NCBI RefSeq assembly: GCF_025147325.1
Contig: NZ_CP102262.1
Coordinates: 806,001 to 870,000, forward strand
Direction of reading: 5' to 3'
DNA: 64,000 nucleotides
From: Bacteroides stercoris ATCC 43183
GTDB taxonomy: Bacteria; Bacteroidota; Bacteroidia; Bacteroidales; Bacteroidaceae
In this document: piece after piece, positions 60,498 to 64,000 of the stretch
How the letters are laid out: each line of letters starts with the position of its first letter
Position numbering within the stretch: the stretch's first letter is position 1
Position numbers and translations under genes: made by a program
The notes under the pieces: model-generated
Database searches by the model: none
The model's input: only the letters and a program-made list of their open reading frames with translations
Told to the model about the DNA's origin: nothing

Positions 60498-61421
60498 TCA
60501 ATATTTGCATCTCTCCGCAAACTCGTTTGACACCGAATTGCTGTAGCTTTTGCAGACTTCTGCGGCAAATTCCATGCCGTAACGGATAATCTGGTCCCAC
60601 TTGGCTTCACCGATTGTATTCAGATCGTCATAGCGGACATCGTATTTCAGCAAGCCGTAAATGATGCCTGCATTGAAGTTGTCGCCCGCTCCGACGGTAC
60701 TTACGGCTTTCAGTAGCGGTATGTCATATTCTTTGGAGACGGAAGCGGTGCGGAGCGCAATCTTTTCCGCTCCTGCCGTGCATAGGAAATTGGGACAGTA
60801 GAATTTAATCTTGTCCTTGTATATCTTGTCTGCTTCGCGCAGGTTGTACATATAGAAGAAATCGTCCTGCGAGCCGCGTACAATGTTCGCGTATTCCAGA
60901 TTTTCAATAATGGTCGGCGCCAATTTTATGGCCTCTTCCTTATGGGATGAACGAAAATTGGGGTCGTAGTACACGATGGCTTTCCTTTCGCGTGCCTGGT
61001 CGAGCAACTCCAACACTTTCTCGCGCAGCACCGGATTCAATGCGTAGTAAGAACCGATGACAACAATGTCGTCCTCTTCCAGTTTGGGGTATATGACATC
61101 CAGCCGCTGTTTGGGATAATCCTTGTAGAAGATATATTCGGCATCGCTGTTGTCATCCAGAAAGGCAAGCGAAACGGGCGATTTCCCATCAGGAAATACG
61201 TTGACGTAGTCCGTAGAGATATGATTGTCACGCATGAACCTGAGGATGATATTGCCTACATGGTCGTTGCCGGTTTCACTGATGAAACAGACAGGAACGC
61301 CGGTGCGGCTCAATGAAACGATTCCATTGAATACGGAACCGCCCGCAACGGCAGCCGAAGGTTGCTCGTTACGGAAAATAATGTCTAATATCGTTTCCCC
61401 GATGCCGATTACTTTACGCAT
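60498..61421 (-). CDS. PfkB-family carbohydrate kinase
   Basis: A 307-residue ribokinase-fold sugar kinase. The N-terminal signature is GIGETILDIIFRN with AVAGGSVFNGIVSLSRTGVP. YYDPNFRSSHK is in the middle and VSTVGAGDNFNAGIIYGLLK carries the catalytic Asp and anion hole. It is probably a fructokinase-like enzyme, but the sugar cannot be fixed. Its start overlaps the SIS-domain gene by 13 nt, so the two act in one operon and possibly on related sugar phosphates. Confidence 0.9.
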   Translation of the reverse strand: MRKVIGIGETILDIIFRNEQPSAAVAGGSVFNGIVSLSRTGVPVCFISETGNDHVGNIILRFMRDNHISTDYVNVFPDGKSPVSLAFLDDNSDAEYIFYKDYPKQRLDVIYPKLEEDDIVVIGSYYALNPVLREKVLELLDQARERKAIVYYDPNFRSSHKEEAIKLAPTIIENLEYANIVRGSQDDFFYMYNLREADKIYKDKIKFYCPNFLCTAGAEKIALRTASVSKEYDIPLLKAVSTVGAGDNFNAGIIYGLLKYDVRYDDLNTIGEAKWDQIIRYGMEFAAEVCKSYSNSVSNEFAERCKY

Positions 61422-62014
61422 AACGCTCTTGATTTTTCTCCGAGGTAACCACCGTGGTGACGTTTGGAGTAGTCTTCAATGGTAAATCCGGTTTTCTTCA
61501 TGGTCTGTACTACCAGAATATCTCCTATAACGGTCATTACCGTTGTGGAAGTGGTAGGGGTCATGCCCAGTATGCAGACTTCCTTGGGACTTCCTGTGCT
61601 GAGACATACATCCGATTCCTGTGCCAGCGGACTGTCCGGATTTCCTGTAATGACGATAAATTTCAGTTTCGGATTCAGGTTATGCGCCAACTGTGTCAGT
61701 TCGACGATTTCCCGTGTTTTGCCCGAATTGGAGATGAGCAGCAGCAGGTCATTCTCCTGCAGGATACCCAGGTCTCCATGCTGTGCTTCGCTGGGATGCA
61801 GAAATACGGAAGGAATGCCGGTCGAGCAAAAGGTTGTAGCAATATTCATGGCTATTTGCCCTGCTTTACCCATGCCGGAAGTTACCAGTTTGCCTTTTTT
61901 ACGGTGTACCTGTTCTACGATAAGTTCTACCGCCTTTTCGTATGCGTCCGTTACAGGGATATTCAATACGGCCTGCGCTTCTTTCTGCAAAAGCTCTTGA
62001 ATGGATGCTATCAT
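61409..62014 (-). CDS. SIS-domain sugar-phosphate isomerase
   Basis: A 201-residue SIS protein. VTSGMGKAGQIAMNIATTFC, then FLHPSEAQHGDLGILQENDL and LISNSGKTREIVELTQLA match the KdsD/KpsF arabinose-5-phosphate isomerase type. It lacks the two CBS domains found in KdsD. It probably interconverts a ketose and aldose phosphate. 3-Deoxy-octulosonate synthesis or a pathway shared with the neighbouring kinase are both possible. Confidence 0.88.
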   Translation of the reverse strand: MIASIQELLQKEAQAVLNIPVTDAYEKAVELIVEQVHRKKGKLVTSGMGKAGQIAMNIATTFCSTGIPSVFLHPSEAQHGDLGILQENDLLLLISNSGKTREIVELTQLAHNLNPKLKFIVITGNPDSPLAQESDVCLSTGSPKEVCILGMTPTTSTTVMTVIGDILVVQTMKKTGFTIEDYSKRHHGGYLGEKSRALCVK

Positions 62015-62089
62015 TGTCTCAATTTTGATTTATGGATTATAAGTCTACAAATATCCGTAATTTTCCATAAACGGCAATAAGTTTTATTG

Positions 62090-62097
62090 TATTTTTG
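62090..62097 (+). promoter_or_regulatory. -7 box for the M16 peptidase gene
   Basis: TATTTTTG, 27 nt before the ATG at 62125. Confidence 0.55.
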
Positions 62098-62124
62098 TGC
62101 CGGTAAACTGTTTGTAGCGTAAGA

Positions 62125-63372
62125 ATGAAGAATTTAACAGAAGAAATACAGCCTCGCCATAATCAGCACACATTGCCGAACGGCTTGCGCATCATCCATG
62201 AACCCTCCTTGTCGAAGGTGGCTTATTGTGGTTTTGCGGTGGATGCCGGAACACGCGATGAACTCGAAAACGAGCAGGGGATGGCGCATTTTGTGGAGCA
62301 TCTTATTTTTAAAGGCACCAGGAAGCGCAGGGCGTGGCATATTCTGAACCGCATGGAGAATGTGGGCGGCGATTTGAACGCTTACACCAATAAGGAAGAA
62401 ACCGTAATTTATTCCGCATTTCTTACCGAACATTTCGGGCGTGCTTTTGAGTTGCTGACGGATATTGTATTCCATTCCACTTTCCCTCAGCGGGAGGTTG
62501 AAAAGGAGACAGAGGTCATTATAGACGAAATCCAGTCGTACGAAGACAACCCGTCCGAACTGATTTTTGATGATTTTGAGGATTTAATCTTTCGCGGGCA
62601 TCCTCTGGGACGTAATATCCTCGGCAATCCGGAACAGTTGAAGAAGTTCCGCAGCGAAGATGCGGCGGCCTTTACTTCCCGCTTTTACCGTCCGGGCAAT
62701 ATGGTGTTCTTTGTTTTAGGCAATATGGATTTCAGACAAGTGGTGCGTTGGGCGGAAAAACTATTGGCTGATATTCCGGCTGAGGCTGTCGATAACCGTC
62801 GTACGCCCCCGCCTTTATATGTTCCGAAAAATCTGGTTTTACACAAAGATACCCATCAGGCGCACATCATGATTGGCAGTAGGGGGTACAATGCGTATGA
62901 AGACAAGCGTACGGCGCTCTATCTGCTGAATAACATCCTCGGAGGTCCAGGCATGAACAGCCGGCTGAATGTGGCCTTGCGCGAACGGCGCGGGTTGGTC
63001 TATAATGTAGAGTCCAACCTGACTTCTTATACCGATACCGGAACTTTCTGTATTTATTTCGGTTGCGACCCGGAGGATGCGGAGCTTTGTACCCGCCTTG
63101 TGTATAAAGAACTGAAACGCCTGCGCGATACCCGGATGACTTCTTCCCAGCTTGCCGCCGCCCAAAAACAGCTTATCGGGCAGATAGGCGTGGCTTCGGA
63201 CAATAACGAGAACAATGCCCTCGGCATGGCAAAGACTTTCCTGCATTACAATAAATATGAAACAGCCGAAGCCGTGTTCCGGCGTATCGGACAACTGACT
63301 CCCGAAATTCTGTTGGAAGTGGCAAACGAGATGTTTGCGGAGGATTATTTATCGACACTTGTTTACGATTGA
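62125..63372 (+). CDS. M16-family zinc peptidase
   Basis: A 415-residue metallopeptidase of the inverzincin group. The inverted zinc motif HxxEH is His55-F-V-Glu58-His59 (GMAHFVEHLIFKGT), with the later Glu in TEVIIDEIQSYEDNPSE. The second half (GGPGMNSRLNVALRERRGL and on) is the non-catalytic M16 domain. No signal peptide is visible, so it probably acts in the cytoplasm like the processing-peptidase-like YmxG group. A palindromic region (63440-63533) follows. Confidence 0.93.
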   Translation: MKNLTEEIQPRHNQHTLPNGLRIIHEPSLSKVAYCGFAVDAGTRDELENEQGMAHFVEHLIFKGTRKRRAWHILNRMENVGGDLNAYTNKEETVIYSAFLTEHFGRAFELLTDIVFHSTFPQREVEKETEVIIDEIQSYEDNPSELIFDDFEDLIFRGHPLGRNILGNPEQLKKFRSEDAAAFTSRFYRPGNMVFFVLGNMDFRQVVRWAEKLLADIPAEAVDNRRTPPPLYVPKNLVLHKDTHQAHIMIGSRGYNAYEDKRTALYLLNNILGGPGMNSRLNVALRERRGLVYNVESNLTSYTDTGTFCIYFGCDPEDAELCTRLVYKELKRLRDTRMTSSQLAAAQKQLIGQIGVASDNNENNALGMAKTFLHYNKYETAEAVFRRIGQLTPEILLEVANEMFAEDYLSTLVYD

Positions 63373-63439
63373 CAGCCTTTTCCGTTGCTGAACTCTGGTG
63401 TTGAAGCAGGGATTGTTATGCCGGACTCTTATTGAATTT

Positions 63440-63533
63440 AATTCGTTAGACGGATGTTGCCCTTTCGTCAGACATCCGTTATCTTTTCGTTAGACAGTTG
63501 TTGAACGAAAGGGTAACAACTGTCTGACGAATT
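63440..63533. repeat. Two hairpins with complementary loops in an outer stem
   Basis: Hairpin 1 has stem ACGGATGT/ACATCCGT (63450-63457, 63472-63479). Hairpin 2 has stem AGACAGTTGTT/AACAACTGTCT (63492-63502, 63515-63525). The loops contain CCCTTTCGT (63460-63468) and ACGAAAGGG (63505-63513), exact complements over 9 nt. Outer arms 63440-63451 and 63522-63533 match at 11 of 12. It lies between the converging M16 peptidase gene and queH. Confidence 0.7.
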
Positions 63534-63586
63534 AGGATGTGTGGTCCGGCTGCTTGTTTTTGGAATCTCCCTTTACTAAAAATGCC

Positions 63587-64000
63587 TTATTCCCGCTTAT
63601 TCTCTTCAGGCTGTTCCAACCGTTTTCTGCTGAATTCACAGCCGCAGTACAGTTGGTTATAGAAGTCATACTCTTTGAGGAGCTGGTTGCGGCGGTCTTG
63701 CAATCCGCCTTTCCGCCAGTTCTGTTCCCAAAAGATTGTACCGGGATAAAGGGCGGCTGCCCGTTTTCCCGCTTCGTTTATCTGGTCGAGGCTTTTCCAA
63801 CGCGAAGATGCGAGGGTAGTGGTAAAGACAGAGAAGCCGTGTTCGGAAGCATAGCGCGCCGTTTCCGTCAGGCGTAATGTAAAGCATTTCAGGCAACGGC
63901 TGCCTCGTTCCGGTTCGTTTTCCAGTCCCAGCATTGTGTTCCGCCAGTGGGTATAATCGTAATCCGCATCGATGAAATCGAGGTTTTGGGACGTTACGAA
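63587..64000 (-). CDS. queH: Epoxyqueuosine reductase QueH, partial (5' end outside the window)
   Basis: The visible 137 residues are the C-terminal part of a QueH (DUF208) protein. They continue upstream of the internal ATG at 63934 to the window edge as FVTSQNLDFIDADYDYTHWR. QueH signatures are PERGSRCLKCFTLRLTETA, FTTTLASSRWKSLDQINEAG and the end NQLYCGCEFSRK. The protein binds a [4Fe-4S] cluster and reduces epoxyqueuosine to queuosine in tRNA. The N-terminal cysteines are outside the window. Confidence 0.9.
   Translation of the reverse strand, partial: FVTSQNLDFIDADYDYTHWRNTMLGLENEPERGSRCLKCFTLRLTETARYASEHGFSVFTTTLASSRWKSLDQINEAGKRAAALYPGTIFWEQNWRKGGLQDRRNQLLKEYDFYNQLYCGCEFSRKRLEQPEENKRE

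Noticed and set aside
1-64000. CRISPR arrays, tRNA or rRNA genes
   Set aside because: No repeat-spacer series and no tRNA-like T-arm or cloverleaf sequence was seen in the intergenic gaps. The leuS leader repeat has only two units.

Overview
The window looks like chromosomal DNA of a Bacteroides-type organism (Bacteroidales). Nearly every gene that starts a transcription unit has the Bacteroidetes -7 box (TAnnTTTG, usually TATCTTTG or TAACTTTG) a short way upstream, often with a TTG/TTTG -33 box 19-21 nt further up, and Shine-Dalgarno sequences are mostly absent. The gene families agree: DUF3836, DUF4294, a dipeptidyl-peptidase of family S46, a TPR lipoprotein with a C-terminal regulator-like domain, an OxyR/AhpCF/Dps block, and ISAon1-type and IS1182-type transposases. 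I do not name a species.

Layout. 0-6.7 kb: a DUF1573 fragment, a radical SAM protein, an HhH/beta-barrel protein, DUF4294, DUF5131, a SpoU/TrmH methyltransferase and nadA with a long leader. 6.8-11.2 kb: operon leuS-yitT-rdgB. 11.3-14.4 kb: a promoter-terminator unit that looks like a small RNA, then a two-gene unit coding for a YbjN/chaperone-like protein and a cytoplasmic trypsin-like protease that ends in a similar domain. 14.8-20.8 kb: a four-gene operon (MORN-repeat protein, BatD-like protein, membrane protein, TPR lipoprotein) whose third gene is split by an ISL3/ISAon1-type insertion with a perfect 8-bp target duplication. 20.9 kb: a compact minus-strand small-RNA candidate. 21-31 kb: mutS, lgt, a ketopantoate-reductase-like gene, a RhuM/PLD-like gene, ychF, an HD hydrolase, an IS1182-type element and DUF3836.

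31-44 kb is housekeeping: polA, a polyprenyl synthetase, deoC-mazG-dtd, uvrC, apt, mnmG, ybeY and a nucleoside-gate transporter. 44-52 kb: an M28 peptidase, an AlkD-like protein, ruvB, a flippase, DUF389 and the S46 peptidase. 52-56 kb is a peroxide-defence block (ahpF, ahpC, oxyR, dps). It holds two tetranucleotide arrays that fit OxyR operators and sit just upstream of good promoters. 56-64 kb: an EamA transporter, a DEAD-box helicase, a tyrosine phosphatase, a PfkB kinase with an SIS isomerase, an M16 peptidase and queH running off the end.

The strongest non-coding observations are: a 68-75 nt element in front of ruvB, ahpC and the DEAD-box helicase gene; the paired OxyR arrays; two small-RNA candidates; two parS-like 16-mers; and several large palindromic intergenic structures, including a pair of hairpins at 63.45-63.53 kb with complementary 9-nt loops. 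No tRNA, rRNA or CRISPR array was found. All identifications come from reading the sequence and memory of families; no database search was run.
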